In this document: positions 30,112-42,500 of the stretch, in pieces
Layout of the letters: each line of letters starts with the position of its first letter
How positions within the stretch are numbered: position 1 is the stretch's first letter
Source of the DNA: Elmis aenea
Taxonomy: Eukaryota > Arthropoda > Insecta > Coleoptera > Elmidae
Direction of reading: 5' to 3'
DNA length: 64,000 bases
Assembly (NCBI GenBank): GCA_947652605.1
Contig: OX393580.1
Location: 15,458,159-15,522,158 of the forward strand
The notes under the pieces: generated by a model
Seen by the model: the letters and a program-made list of their open reading frames with translations, nothing else
What the model was told of the DNA's origin: nothing
Database searches by the model: none
Program-made: the position numbers and the translations under genes

Positions 30112-32810
30112 TTAAAGTATGCTGTATGGCAACAAGTGGTGTGCATAATATGGATGAGTGTAAGAAAGTTGATGATGGTACGCCATTGGAAGGTGGTCGT
30201 AATAAGTTGGATATGTTATCAAGGGAAGGGAGGGACGGGATAAGTCCTGATTTATTGTTGTCTTAAGCGTGGACTGAGGCTTAACTTCTTGATGCTGTAG
30301 CTGCAGATCGTCCTTAACTTCTTCTCGAAATCTTATGTCAACGTGATCGCTTGGGGAACTCTTAACGACCGGTGCTGGATGCTGCTGCACAGTTGCGACG
30401 GAGTTGACAGCTAGTCTGCGATTATCATGCATCGAATAGGCATGGTGTTGATCGGGATATTGTGAATTTACATGTAAATCAAAAGATCCGGGCACTGGCA
30501 AAAAAACAGCTGCACGAGACAAGACTAAAAGTGAAAGCAAACAAGCTACCTGAAAAAAATTAAAATAAATGCATCAATTTCCGTCCTAAAATAAATAAAA
30601 GTATTAACTTGGTAACATGCGTTCCACCAAAATTACGCTTCGAAATTTTCAAAAAAGATTCGTTTGCAATTATACAGGGTTTACGGAGTATCTCGGTTAC
30701 CGCAATAGATAGCGAAAATCTGATTTCGGTCTCTCGAGCTCTTTTTTTGAGAAAATAACGCCTATGCAATCAGATCTTTTCTATCGGATTCCATTTTGGC
30801 ACTACAGACGAAAAATGAAATTTCATAATTTTTAAAAGTTTGGTATAACTTCTTTATTTATTAAATTAGAACAAGATGTGGTAAAGATTTTTTATACAGA
30901 TTTTTATGCTTAATTTAAAAACAATAGTAAATTTATTTTAGCCACTTGGACTTACGAGACATCGAGTAAACTTACATTTTTTTTTAAATAGAAACTTTAT
31001 AGTTGGCCATGATTTTATGTGAAACAGTAATTTTTTAGCTTTTAAAAATACACAGTTTTATATACAGGGTGTCCCAGATTACATTTCTAGCATGGGGATC
31101 TCGCTTATTATAAGAGATACAGGTTTGTTTAAATTAGATGAATTATACCTTACAAGGGAGGGTCCCGCCGATACGCTGTCGCTAGAATTAAGGCTGTGTT
31201 TATTGCATCAAGGAGTTATACGTGCCACTGACCATCTCCTTCGGAGAAATAGGGACAAAACTGAAAAATTTGTATAAAAAGGTCAATTTTGCGATCGCGT
31301 TAACCATGAAACCGTCAGAGATAAAATCTAAATTCTTCTATTAACCAATGCGCGCATCCTTTGCAAGTAAAATGGTGCAGAGTTTTTGAAAAAATCTTGA
31401 ACGGTTCCGGAGAGACACGTCAAACACGAAACACCTGCATAAGCGCTATGATTTGAGAAGTTGTGGTATATCTGTATAACTATGTATATCTATGCGACTT
31501 GCATAGGCGTTTAACATAGGGAAAACCGTTTTTACTAGGGACTCGTTTTTCGCGTTTTTCACCGGAACCGTTAAAGATTTTTTCAAAAAATGTGCACCAT
31601 TTTACTTGCAAAGGATGCGCGCATTGGTAAATTAAAAAAAATTGATTTTGTCTCTGACGGTTTTATGGCCAACGCGATCGCAAAAATTACTTTTATTGTT
31701 CAGCTTTTCAATTTTTCCCCTATTTTTCCAAAGAAAATGGCCAGTGGCACGTATAACTCTGCAAAACATTTAGTTTTGATGTACTTGATGCAATAAACAC
31801 AGCCTTAATCAAATTCTAGCGACAACGTATCGTGACCGACCTTTCTTGGTTAGTATGAGAGGAGCCACAATCAATTTTTTAAAGTACAAAATTTCTCGTG
31901 CTTCAGATGTTATAGCAAAAAATATCAAAATGTCGATATTTTTTTCTTTCATAACTTTTTTGTCTTAATCGTTAGAACAATTTTATTTGAACTTTGTTAA
32001 GGTACTTTTTAATGGAGAATAGGTACAACGGTTATTTTAGATTTTTTTAAAGACCTACCATTTTCGAGATATTACCCCTAATTTCATTTTTTCTTACGGT
32101 GCGTGAAGTTGGCTATAGAATAATTAAATGTGCGTTTTTTTCTCTTTTAAATGAGATTTTACTTGTTATATTTATTTTTATAGTACAAATAAAATTTTTC
32201 TAACGATTAAGACAAAAAAGTTATGAGAGAAAAGAGAAATTCGACATTTTCATATTTTTTGCTATAACATCTGAAGCACAAGCAATTTTGTATTTTTAAA
32301 AACTGATTGTGGCTCCTCTCATACTAAGAAATAATTTATCTAATTTAAACAAACCTGTATCTCTTATCTATAATAAGCGAGATCCCCCTGCTGAAAATGT
32401 AATCTGGGACACCCTGTATATTGTATTTAAAAAAATGTAAGTTTACTCCATGTCTCAAAAGTCTAGGTGGCTAACAAACATTTACTTTTGTTTTTAAATT
32501 AAGCATAAAAACCTCTGTAACATTTTGTTCTAATTTAATAAATAAAGAAGTTATAGCAAACTTTTAAAAATGATGAAATTTCATTTTTCGTCTGCAGTGC
32601 CAAAATGGAATCCGATAAAAAAAATCTGATTGCATAGGCGTTATTTTCTCAAAAAAATAGCCCAAGAGACCATAATCAGATTTTCGGTATCCATTACGAT
32701 AACCGATATAACCCGTAAAACATTCGAATTTGGTCCACCCTGTACATGTACAGTAAATATTAACTTAATCATAACCAAAGGCAAAATAATTAAAAACTCA
32801 CGCGTAACAT
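30112..32810 (-). CDS. Small secreted His/Tyr/Pro-rich protein, unrecognised
   Basis: Two exons: 32802-32810 encodes just MLR up to a GTGAGT donor, and 30112-30549 follows a TTTTTTTCAG acceptor in phase 0. The protein has 148 residues. MLRVACLLSLLVLSRAAV is a good signal peptide. The mature part holds few charged clusters, a run of Gln/His/Lys, and a C-terminus rich in Tyr, His, Leu and Pro (YYDHLPMAYHHQLSYTH). No cysteine after the signal and no known domain. The 2.25-kb intron is about 90 percent nested transposon (30675-32742). The position next to a cuticle protein gene, the minimal first exon and the TATA promoter fit a cuticle or extracellular matrix protein, but this is inference. Confidence 0.75.
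31065..32416. mobile_element. Foldback element, family A, copy A2
   Basis: CAGGGTGTCCCAGATTACATTTC and its complement ending GGGACACCCTG are flanked by TA. Both ends carry GGGATCTCGCTTATTATAAG or its complement. It contains repeat O1 and sits inside I1. Confidence 0.85.
31153..31849. repeat. Foldback element O, copy O1
   Basis: CAAGGGAGGGTCCCGCCGATACG and CGTATCGTGACCGACCTTTCTTG are inverted, with inner pairs CGCTAGAATTAAGGCTG and CAATGCGCGCATCCTTTGC. Copy O2 is at 50178-51170. Confidence 0.7.
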
Positions 32811-32849
32811 TTCGGAATCCGTCTCCTCTCTGGCTGGTACGGTTTAAGA

Positions 32850-32887
32850 AAGACTAAAGTCCAAGACTGCATATTTGGCCTCTTATA
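32850..32887 (-). promoter_or_regulatory. TATA promoter of the small His/Tyr-rich protein gene
   Basis: TATAAGAGG on the minus strand starts at 32887. An initiator-like TTAGTC lies near 32855, about 32 bp downstream and about 45 bp before the ATG. Confidence 0.6.
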
Positions 32888-33413
32888 GTGCAACAAAAAA
32901 TAAAAATGTGCACCTTAATTGGACAAATGAAAAATGCCAGTGCGTTTAAATTTTCCAGACGTGGAGTATTTTTCATATTGTTTCGACCAATAGATTTAGT
33001 TCCTTCGAAATTAACTTCACAAAAACAACGTTTTATTACACCACAATCGCCACGATAAATTTTTAAGCTATTTTTACGTTTAACACACGGAATATATTTT
33101 CAATTTTGCACCCACTAGTGCATTAATTGTTTGATACAAACTTAGAACACTCCAGATTTGCGAGGTATTTGTTTTATTACGCATCGCCGCTACTAATAAA
33201 AAAACATTATAATGGCAAGAAGAAGCTGTGGTGGAAAATTCGCGCAACAGGTGCAACTTTATATTTTTAGAAAAAACGATAAAGTGCAGACTGGATGCAC
33301 TAGATCTCGTTGAAGGTTATATACAATACATGTTACAAAAAGATGCACCGTACATACTTACATAAATGTAATGAATTTTCTAAGCATTAAACAAACATCT
33401 TTTCAAGCGTATA
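32888..33413. other. Intergenic, no gene seen
   Basis: About 520 bp upstream of the minus-strand gene. No supported exon or repeat. Confidence 0.45.
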
Positions 33414-34894
33414 CAGGGTGTCGCTGATAACATTTCCAGCATGGGGATCTCGCTTATTATAAGAGATACAGGTTTGCTTAAATTAGATATATTATTCCCA
33501 AGTGTGAGATGTGCTACAATCAATTTTTAAAAGTAGGTACAAAATTTCTTGTACTCCAGATGTTATAGCAAAACATATCAAAATGTTGAATTTTTTTTCT
33601 CTCATAACTTTTTTATTTTCTTCATTAGAACAATTTTATTAGCACTTTCTCAAAAAAACTTTTTAATGGAGAATGTAACTCTTATTTTGTTTTTTTTTAT
33701 CACTTAACATTTTTGAGATATTACTTACCCCTAATTTCATTTTTTCTTAAGGACCGGGAAATTGGCTATGGTAGTTTAATATGCATTTTTTTTTTTTTTT
33801 TAAATGAGATATTACTATCTATTTTTATAAGTAAGTTCCAAAATGAAGAAAAATCGTATTTTGTCCATCACATCAAGCTATCTATGAAAATAAAAACAAA
33901 AAACAACTAATTAAATGTCAAATGATAGTTACTATTTGAGCGGTATCATTTATTAGAATTTAATAGTATTGTTGAGTAATTCGATAGTCTTTGTAGCAAA
34001 TTTGTTATCATATAATTATTGGCACATTTACAACCAATAAAAAATGTTATATGTTGAAATGCTACATTCTTTGCGATAGAAACTGTGTAAAAACAGGTGA
34101 TTGTAATTCTTTATTGATTTGTTTTGGATTTTTGGTTGGTATCTCGAAAAAAACATATTTTTTTGAATTTATTACCAATTTCTGTAATTACGCATCCTTC
34201 GTTGCCTTCTCTCGGGATATATCTCTATTCGCTCAGTTTTTATGGTAAAGAATATAGCATCTCAACATGTCAAATTTTTCGATATTTTTAAATGTAGTCA
34301 TCATTATAACAATTACCACAAAGACTATCGAATTACACAACAATAATATAAAATTCTAATAAATGATACCGCAGACAAATGGTAACTGTCATTTAATAAG
34401 ATGTTTTTTGTTTCTATTTTCATAGATAACATGATAAGTGATCGGTAAAATACGATTTTTCTTCATTTTGGGACTTATTTATAAAAATAGATATAGCAAG
34501 TAATATCTTATTTAAAAGAGAAAAAAAAAACACATTCAACCATTCCATAGCCAACTTCGCGGCTCAAGAAAAAATGAAATTAGAGGTAATGTTTCAAATT
34601 TGGTAGGTGTTAAAAATAATCTAAAATAACTGTTACATTCTTCATTAAAAAGTACCTTTAAAAGGTACAAATAAAATTGTTTTAATGATTAAGACAAAAA
34701 AGTTATGAGATAAAAAAGAAATTCAACATTTTCATATTTTTTGCTAAAACATCTGAAGCACGAGCAATTTTGTACTTTTAAAAATTGATTGTGGCTCCTC
34801 TCATACTAAGGAATAATTCATCTAATTTAAACAAACCCGTATCTCTTATAATAAACGAGATCCCCATGCTGGAAATGCAATCTGGGGCACCCTG
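33414..34894. mobile_element. Foldback element, family A, copy A3 (complete)
   Basis: TACAGGGTGTCGCTGATAAC at the left and the inverted end GGGGCACCCTGTA at the right. The two arms of about 650 bp match A1, A2 and A4. ORFs within are AT-rich and non-conserved. Confidence 0.85.
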
Positions 34895-35370
34895 TATAAT
34901 ATGTAAAAAGAAAATTTACCGGCATAGAAAAAGACCATGCGCTTCGACATTTGACAATTAAATTAATAATCACTAGTCGTTTAAGCTAGTATTAAATTAT
35001 TGCTGGCGTATTGTAATCAGACATTTTCAAGCTCTGCATCACATTGGGTACGCTAAGATTAACCTTTTGTTAGATCGTATTGTGTGCATCGTTAGCGATT
35101 TAGCATACCCATTGAAGATCGATTTAGGAATCTCTAATGGCAATTATATTTCACAAACGAAAGCGAAAACGTGATGTGCGAAATTATTTAATAGGACCCA
35201 CGGACAAATGACATGTGACTCATTTACTAATTAGAATAATTAACAAATAATATTGAATTTATTTCTGCCAAAGTGATATGCACATAACAAGTTGTTCAGT
35301 ACTGCAAATCACGTAGTTAATCGTAACATCGAAAGTTCTATATAAGTCAATTGTATAACGTTATTACGAA
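34895..35370. other. Intergenic, no gene seen
   Basis: Between two family A elements. TATATAAG near 35340 and TATATATG near 35375 may mark a promoter for the gene downstream, and the ATG at 35458 (MKPNFL) is the nearest start, but it does not join in phase to the next exon found. Confidence 0.35.
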
Positions 35371-35520
35371 ATTCTATATATGCAAACTGATTAAAATACA
35401 ACTTTACAGCAATCATTTTATAATTCAGCCTTAAGTTGACTTACGCAACAGACAAAGATGAAGCCAAATTTTTTGTACAGGGTGTGCTATGATTATTATA
35501 ATTTTTCCCGGATTACAATA

Positions 35521-37014
35521 CAGCGTGTCCCAGATTACATTTCCAGCATGGGAATCTCGCTTATTATAAGAGATACAGATTTGTTCAAATTAGATGAATT
35601 CTTCCCAAGTGTGAGAGGAGCTACAATCAATTTTTAAAAATACAAAATTCCTCGTACTTCAGATGTTATAGCAAAAAATATGAAAATGTCGAATTTCTTT
35701 TTTCTCTCATAACTTTTTCGTCTTAATAATTAAATCAATTTTATTTGTACCTTCTGAAGGAACTTTTTAATGGAGAATGTAACTGTTATTTTAGATTTTT
35801 TTTATCACTTACCATTTTCGAGATAGTATCCCTAACTTCATTTTTTCTCATGGGCCGCGAAGTTGGCTATGGACTAGTTAAATGTGCTTTTTTCTCTTTT
35901 TAATGAGATATTACTTGCTATATCAATTTTTATAAATAAGTCACGAAATCAAGAAAAATCGTATTTTACCAATAACTTATCAAGCTATCCATGAAAAAAG
36001 AAACAAAAAACAACTAACTAAATGTCAAATGACGGTTACCAATTTATTACAATTTTATATTATTGTTGTGTAATTCGATAGTCTTTGTAGCAATTAATTG
36101 TTATAATGATGGCTACATTTAAAAATAGCGAAACATTTGACATGTTGAGATGTTACATTATTTACCATAGAAGCTGGGTAAAAACAGATTATTCTAATTC
36201 TTAATTGATTTGTGTTGGATTTTGTATTGCTTTCTCGCAGGAACCATATTCTTTGAATTTCATTTCCGAAATTCTATAATTACGCGTTCTTTGTTGCTTT
36301 CTCTCGGGATACAGGTCTAAGTATATCCTCTTAGCTTCTACACAGTTTTTATGGCAAAGAATGTACCATCTCAACATGTCAAAATTTTAGTTATTTTTAA
36401 ATGTAGTCATAATTATAACAATTACATCAAAGACTATCGAATCACACAACAACACTATAAAATTCTAATAAATGATACCGCAGACTAATGTCATTTGACA
36501 TTTAGTTAGTTGTTTTTTGTTTCTTTTTTCACAAATAGCTTGTTAGGTAAGTTATTGGTAAAATCCGATTTTTCTTGATTTCATGATTTATTGATAAAAA
36601 TAGATATAGCAAGTAATATCTCATTAGAAAGAGAAAAAAAAGCACGTTTAACTATTCCATAGCCAACTTCGCGGCCCATGAGAAAAAATTAAGTTAAGGG
36701 TAATAATCTCGAAAATTGTAAGTGATAAAAAAATCTAAAATATCAGTTACATTCTCCATTATAAAGTACTAAAAGAATGTACTAATAAAAGTGACCTAAT
36801 GAATGAAACAAAAAAGTTATGAAGAAAATAGAAAATAGAAATTCGACATTTACATATTTTTTGCGATAACATTTGAAGTACGTGGAATTTTGTATTTTTT
36901 AAAATTAATTGTGGCTCCTCTCATACTTGGGAATAATTCATCTAATTTAAACAAACCTGTATCTCTTATAATAAGCGAGATCCCCATGCTAGAAATGTAA
37001 TCTGGGACACCCTT
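35521..37014. mobile_element. Foldback element, family A, copy A4 (complete)
   Basis: The ends CAGCGTGTCCCAGATTACATT and AATGTAATCTGGGACACCCTT are slightly mutated forms of the family A termini. The arms are inverted throughout. A further partial end, TACAGGGTGTGCTATG, lies just upstream at 35476. Confidence 0.85.
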
Positions 37015-37115
37015 TATAATTTAGAACTATATTTTAGTGACTGGCATTAAACTTCGAAAGCACAATGCCAAAAGCAAGTAAAAATTGAAACCGATAATAA
37101 GAATTGGCTTAACAG

Positions 37116-39524
37116 TTGAAACGAAAATTTTGTATGGTATTCTCATTGCTCTTTTAATCAATGGGCGTGTATCGATCTCATATTAATTAAGCTTTTGTCG
37201 AAGTAAATATTAATTGAAAACAAAAATTAGGCCATATAATTTATGCTACGTATATACCGTTCGGCGTTCTTTATAACTATGTAGGAATGTACAGTTTAAA
37301 CCGTATAAAAATTACAACTTAACCGTATTTAGTATATATACGTGGGTGCTATCTTCATCGCTGATTGCAAAACTTAATAAGATTATGTTGTAGGCGCCAT
37401 GTAAGAGTTCATCGACACCACAGTGTCAAGGTGCTGCTCCACAGAAGGCAAACATCACCCTGACCAAGGAGACCAGTACGACTGGTTTTTCACAAAAATG
37501 CATCAATGCAACTGCATTATCGGCACTTGTCTTTAATTATCTAACTACTGCATACTTATATGCTAGAGGTACATACCGGGTGATTCAGTTTGACTGTTGC
37601 ACCCCTATAACTTTTTAATTATTGAAAATAACCCCAACAAACCTTATATTTTTGGAAACGGCGACAAATTCTCTATTAAATGATGTACATTTGTTATCTC
37701 TACGATGACGTATGTCAAATCCGCGATAGGCAACTGTTTTTTTTTTAAATTACATAATATACATTTTTTTGTTGCTTCGGGTAGAGAACTTAATTCTGAA
37801 TCCGACCGTGTATTAAAAAGGTATGTTTACATAAGAAATTTTTCGAGAAAAATCAGTTCAAGTTTATTCAAATCATAGCAAACAGTCTATTTAACATAAC
37901 AAAAAACGATCAAACCTTAATAATTATACTACAACTATCAATGGAAATGTATTAAAAATTATTTTGAATACAAATAAAAACAATTAATAAACGTTGATAA
38001 AAAAAATTAGACTCTAATTTCAATTAAGCAGTTACAAATAGAGGACAACTGTGTTTGGAATGTGAATACATTAAAGCCTAATTTTTTATGTCGACGTTTA
38101 TTATTTGTTTTTATTTTTATTAAAAATTATTTTTTCATACAGTTCCATTTATAGTTACAGTATAATTTTTAAGGTTTGATCGTTTTTTGTTATGTTAAAT
38201 AGACTGTTTGCTATGATTTGAATAAACTTTGAACTGATTTTTCTCGAAAAATTTCTTATGTATGCATACTTTTTTAATACACGGTCGGATTCAGAATTAA
38301 ATTCTCTATCCGAATCAACAAAAAAAAAACTATGTAATTAAAAAAACAAAAACAGTCGCCTATCGCGGATTTGACGTACGTCATCGTAGAGGAAACAAAT
38401 GCACATCATTTAATAGAGAATTCGTCACCGTTTCCAAAAATTGAAGGTTTGTTGGGGTTATTTTCAATAATTAAATAGTTATAAGGGTGCGACAGTCAAA
38501 CTGAATCACCCGGTATATCCTTAGTGGTGTACAAAATGTACGATGCAAAATATAAATCAAACGCCGTTAAAGTATGTTGTAAATGTAGTTTTTCCGATAG
38601 ATTTGTTCGTTAACATGATTAAAAGAAAAGTATTATATTTAAAAATTCTTAGTAGAACTTCTTTTAATATTCATAACTCCAAAATAAAACACCAGTGTCT
38701 ATAAGCTTTGCTTTTTCTAGAAGAATATGCAAATAACTATCAAATTCCGCGTATAACAACTTGTATTTTGTTTAAAAACAAAAGATATTACGCTAATAAG
38801 TAATGTTTCTTCTTTCTCTGTACTCATCGAAAGTCACATAAAGACTTTTTAACAACTATAAAGTTTTAAATTTATTAATGCAGCTGTTTTTTAACTAGTT
38901 TTTTACTGTGATCATTACTTTTTGACAATTTTCATGCAAAATAAAACATTCTGTGTCTGCAGGAAACGGTTTTCGCTAAAAAAAAAAAAAAACAATATTG
39001 AACTACAATTACCAATTTATTCGGACACTATGTAAATAGAGTTACAACAATAATGTACTTATATAACACTAACGTATAGTATTCAAATACGCACACGTAC
39101 ACACGTACATATGTTGAAATGCTCTAGTTAAATTGTTTTTAGACCATATTCGCAGCAATGACGACACCAAAATAAACTGTACCTATCTGTATGATTTAAT
39201 ATTTAAGTTACTAAACGTTAATGACTAACAAAATCTCGATGACACGGAGAATTTTGTACAAATATGTATCACATCTAGTACATGGTCAATGATTGTTACG
39301 TTAATCGCCTACAAAATGACCAAAATTTCGCGTCGTACCGTTGCATTAAAGTCACTTGGAGGTATAACGTTACTTGCCCCTTCTTGAAGATACCAGAAAT
39401 AAACTTTGACTACGGATGGAACCTGAAGACTGCGTTGAATAACAGTGACGGCACAAAATTAATTTCCGCTGGTTTTAAAAAGCCGCGGTCTAAATACTTT
39501 GCCGACAGTTCGACAAATGTTTAA
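37116..39524 (+). CDS. Unrecognised secreted cysteine-containing protein (5' end unresolved)
   Basis: Four exons join in phase: 37116-37168 (candidate; ETKILYGILIALLINGR, signal-peptide-like), 37394-37568, 38525-38571 and 39279-39524. They give about 160 residues plus an unlocated start. The mature part begins APCKSSSTPQCQGAAP and ends FADSSTNV. It has six cysteines without the CxxxC of an OBP, and four N-glycosylation sequons (NIT, NAT, NVT, NNS). Codons are more GC-balanced than flanking DNA, as expected of real exons, although most exons are too short to stand out as ORFs. Intron 37569-38524 is almost entirely foldback element G. AATAAA lies at 39546. Exon 1 must end in phase 1; no convincing start was found. 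Function unknown. The last three exons are more secure than the first. Confidence 0.6.
37576..38513. mobile_element. Foldback element, family G (fills an intron)
   Basis: The ends CCGGGTGATTCAGTTTGACTG and CAGTCAAACTGAATCACCCGG are a perfect inverted pair flanked by TA, with matching arms of about 440 bp (AACCCCAACAAACCTT, ACACGGTCGGATTCAGAATT). It is a variant of the CAGGGTG terminus. It starts 7 bp after a splice donor and ends 11 bp before an acceptor. Confidence 0.88.
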
Positions 39525-39545
39525 CAAGTGATTTAACCCTTACAT

Positions 39546-39551
39546 AATAAA
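39546..39551 (+). terminator. Polyadenylation signal of the cysteine-containing gene
   Basis: AATAAA 22 bp after the stop codon at 39524 and only 8 bp before the start codon proposed for the next gene. Confidence 0.45.
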
Positions 39552-39558
39552 ATATAAT

Positions 39559-42500
39559 ATGAAGTTGTTTATATTGGTAAGTTTTGAACATTTGAACATT
39601 CTTAAATTGCAAACGAAAATTAATCGAAATATAATTAACGTTAATTATTTGTTTATTTGCCCACGGTGTTTATAAACCATAAATATTAATTCAAATCAAA
39701 TTTTTGTACTAACTTTTAATTACTCGCAACTCAAATATTTATTTAATGAAGTTATTGTTCTTCTTGATCTTACACCTTCCGGTGTCAAAGTAGTTAAATT
39801 TTAAACTAAAATACCTTATTATTTACACCTAAGTACACGACCGATAACTATCATAATTGAAAGGTTTTACAAAGCCAAAATACCACCATTACAACAGTAT
39901 AATGGATTTACGATAATTCTTAATTAAGAAACTAGAGATATTTGCGTTATCTTATTTCAATGGCAATTCTCTTAACCTTAACCAACAACATGTGCATAAA
40001 AATATTTTAAATACGTCTCTTGGCGAAAAAAACGAGCGCAATGATATTAGTTGTGCAGCATCTAATCAAAATAAAAACACTACCACTTCATTAATCAAAC
40101 CAACGGTCACATTCTCATTTTTTAATTAATTTTTATAATAACACTCCAAAGAAAATTGTTATTTTATGAACACGTTGGGAATTGGGAAATGAAGACAACT
40201 ACAAAATAATATTTCGTCTGAACGAAACCAGAAGAAAAATTAAATGCGAATTGTCTTCTCGCATTCTTTGCTCTAACTTTGCACATATACATATAGTTAA
40301 TAGCGGTATCTCAGGTCACTGACTTTCAGAGATTGATTCTGCATAAAAATTGTAAATTTATGGCGAATTTTTCTTGGCACCAAATAACATATCTACTCCT
40401 TTTTTTGTTGTTACATTGTTGAACTGCATTTCAACCAAATGGTGACTATGTGAATACAGTGTGGCCAAAAGGAATGGAATATGCTATATATCTCAGTAAA
40501 TATCCACTTTAGGGAAAAATGTTTTGAACAAAAGTTGTTTGGTACTTAGTCTTCCACCATAAAACAAAAATTTTTTTTTCGAATAACAAAAGCGCAATGA
40601 AAAACAATTGAATTTTTTTAAAATGGCAAGGTACCCACCCCTATATTATACTCATTTGACAGAGAATTTTTTTCTCTTTTCAATGATGGGGCCACCTTAA
40701 AAATTAAGTTTATGCTAAGGCCGGAGAATATCGAAAATTTAAAAGATCGTATTGGAGAAATTACACCTGAAATGGTTGTCCGGGAATGTTATTAACGGGT
40801 TTAAAAACCGAGTGTATCATTGCCAAGCTGTAAATGGTTCACAGTTTGAACACTTGTTTTAGATTTCGTCAAAAAAATGTAGTTCTTATGATGTTTTTGT
40901 TAGAAATAAATACTAATCAATTAAAATAATTTTTGCATTTTTCTCAAAAAGTTGCTTAAAAGTAAGTGTAATAAAGTTTTGCATCATTGAAAAGAGAAAA
41001 AAATTTTGTATCAAATGAGTATAATTTAGGGGTAACCTTGTCATTTAAAAAAAATCAATTGTTCTTCATTGCGCTTTTACTATTCGATTAAAAAAAAAAT
41101 TGTCTTATGGTGGAAAACTAAGTACCAAACAATTTTTATTTAAAACATTTTCCCTAAAGTGGATATTTACTGATTGTGAGATATAGCATATTCCATTCCT
41201 TTTGGACACATATTTCGCAACTCTGCTTCAGTCTTACTACTAATCATATATTTTGTATGTAAAGATTAGGTTATTTGCATACCAATATTTTAAAAAGGCG
41301 TGGGCACAAAATAGTAACCCTTTAAAACAAAAACCAACTGTTGCGTAATTACGAAATGTGTTAATAGTTCGGTTATTTCTCAACATGACATTGCAGGAAT
41401 AAAAATAAATCGTAAAAGATTCGATTTTGTCAGTTATCAAATAGCCTTTTCGAAAAAAAAATTAAAATGAATGAAATCTAACAGAAACATATATTTTAAG
41501 AGCTAAACTTTTTATAGATATCAACGTTAACGGTGGTGTATAGTAGGCCCCAGCAAAACAATGCAGCCAATGACCAACCTCTTGAGTAAGTAACAAATAT
41601 ATGTTTAGCACTTTATTGTTGTTACTAATATTGTGACTTACCTACTTATACTCTGTTGATTAAGAGGTTAAGGGAATTTAAAAAATTTTTGCACGTTGCT
41701 CAGGAGTCCAAATGACAGTATTTCACAGGCAAATTTGTTATTTGTTACAAAATGTATTATCTGTATGTATGCAGTTAACAGTTGCTTCTATGATCATACA
41801 CATACAGGGTGGTCCGCATAAAAGGGCCACTATTGGGATCTCTTTAACGGTAAGAGCTACAAAGAAGTTTAAATTAGACAAATTGTTCCCCTTTCTGGGA
41901 CCTATTCAGTGATGCTTTAATGATTTAAAAAAGTGCCATGGCACGCTAGATAATAAACAAAAATTAAACTGGGAATTTTTTTAAATCGTTAAAAGTCTGT
42001 TATACTTGATGGAACAAACACCTTTTTGGGGAAACAGTTTTGGATTTTTTTACGCACTGCAAAATGAAAACATTTATTTGTTTTAATATTGTTTAAATTC
42101 TTGGATAAATCACAAACTTGCATTTTTGTTAATGGAAACCATAGTTGGCTATGACCTCATCAAAAAGCATTTTCTTTCCCCTTTTTAATAATATAAGTTT
42201 TAATGTATTTATTTTAATATTTGGGGTCAAACAAATAAAATTCATCAAAAAGTCCCAATGAAGCTATAGTGTGCCATGAATTTAAACAATATTGAAACAA
42301 ATGAATGTTTTCATTTTAGATTTAGAGTGCGTAAGAAAATCCAAAACTTTTTCCCCAACATTTTTTTTGTACATCAAGTATAACCGAGTTATAAACGATT
42401 TCAATAAATACCCATTTTGATTTTTGTTATACTTAATGGAAAAAAAATATTTTTGGGGAAAAAGTTGTAATTTTTATGCTCTAAAATGAAAACATTCCTT

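Larger units (their letters stand above)
30675..32742. mobile_element. Foldback element, family I, copy I1 with nested A2 and O1
   Basis: The right end CCGTAAAACATTCGAATTTGGTCCACCCTG pairs with a left end CAGGGTTTACGGAGTATCTCGG that has lost about 20 bp. The arms pair through CGAAAATCTGATTTCGG and TTTTTGAGAAAATAACGCC. Its loop is occupied by element A2. Confidence 0.8.

Noticed and set aside
35458..35520. ATG at 35458 (MKPNFLYR) as exon 1 of the cysteine-containing gene
   Set aside because: No splice donor in the required phase 1; the frame runs into CAGGGTG element sequence.
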